A stretch of 5,509 nt of DNA. Origin: Clostridiales bacterium (lineage in GTDB: Bacteria > Bacillota > Clostridia > Oscillospirales > Oscillospiraceae). The notes below the pieces were generated by a model. The model saw only the letters and a list, made by a program, of their open reading frames with translations. It searched no databases and was not told where the DNA came from. Below are positions 5,498 through 5,509 of the stretch, piece by piece; the stretch's first letter is position 1, and every line of letters starts with the position of its first letter. The stretch is from the NCBI GenBank assembly GCA_019422005.1, contig JAHZEF010000148.1, positions 1-5,509 on the forward strand. Reading direction: 5' to 3'. The position numbers and the translations under genes are program-made.

Positions 5498-5509
5498 CCG
5501 GCGGGCTGC

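Overview
This is GC-rich, densely coded bacterial DNA. Short gaps, Shine-Dalgarno (SD) led starts and the protein types present suggest a high-GC Clostridia genome (Bacillota), probably a gut Oscillospiraceae-like lineage. Those types are a clostridial-style GluQ-like synthetase, a Uup/YfmR-type ABC-F ATPase, a YczE-like membrane protein, a stand-alone alanyl-tRNA(Pro) deacylase and an LCP cell-wall ligase. The taxonomic placement is an inference from protein style, not from a marker gene.

Layout. At 1-187 on the minus strand lies the N-terminal end of a glutamyl-Q tRNA(Asp) synthetase-like gene, cut by the window edge. A short divergent promoter region (188-299) carries a good sigma-A-type promoter in each direction, with overlapping -35 hexamers. 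On the plus strand an ABC-F ATPase (300-2075) and a small polytopic membrane protein (2107-2757) form a probable two-gene unit. A 216-base convergent intergenic region follows, rich in inverted repeats and ending in a strong bidirectional terminator (2942-2969). The rest of the window is a tight minus-strand operon read right to left: LCP-family transferase (to 4532), alanyl-tRNA(Pro) deacylase (4523-3948) and D-2-hydroxyacid dehydrogenase (3951-2974). It has an 8-base gap and then a 4-base ATGA overlap.

How the genes may work together. Three of the six proteins touch translation: the synthetase-like protein (tRNA modification), the ABC-F protein (ribosome function) and the deacylase (proofreading of Ala-tRNA(Pro)). 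The others act in the envelope (LCP, YczE-like) or in small-molecule redox (dehydrogenase). Nothing in the sequence ties them into one pathway; this reads as ordinary chromosomal housekeeping DNA. There is no sign of a mobile element, CRISPR array, tRNA or rRNA.

The points most worth a second look are an apparently missing arm subdomain in the ABC-F protein, two unexpected substitutions in the GluQ-like active-site motifs, the shared divergent promoter with an inverted repeat at its centre, and the hairpin-rich convergent intergenic region. I found no convincing undescribed system.
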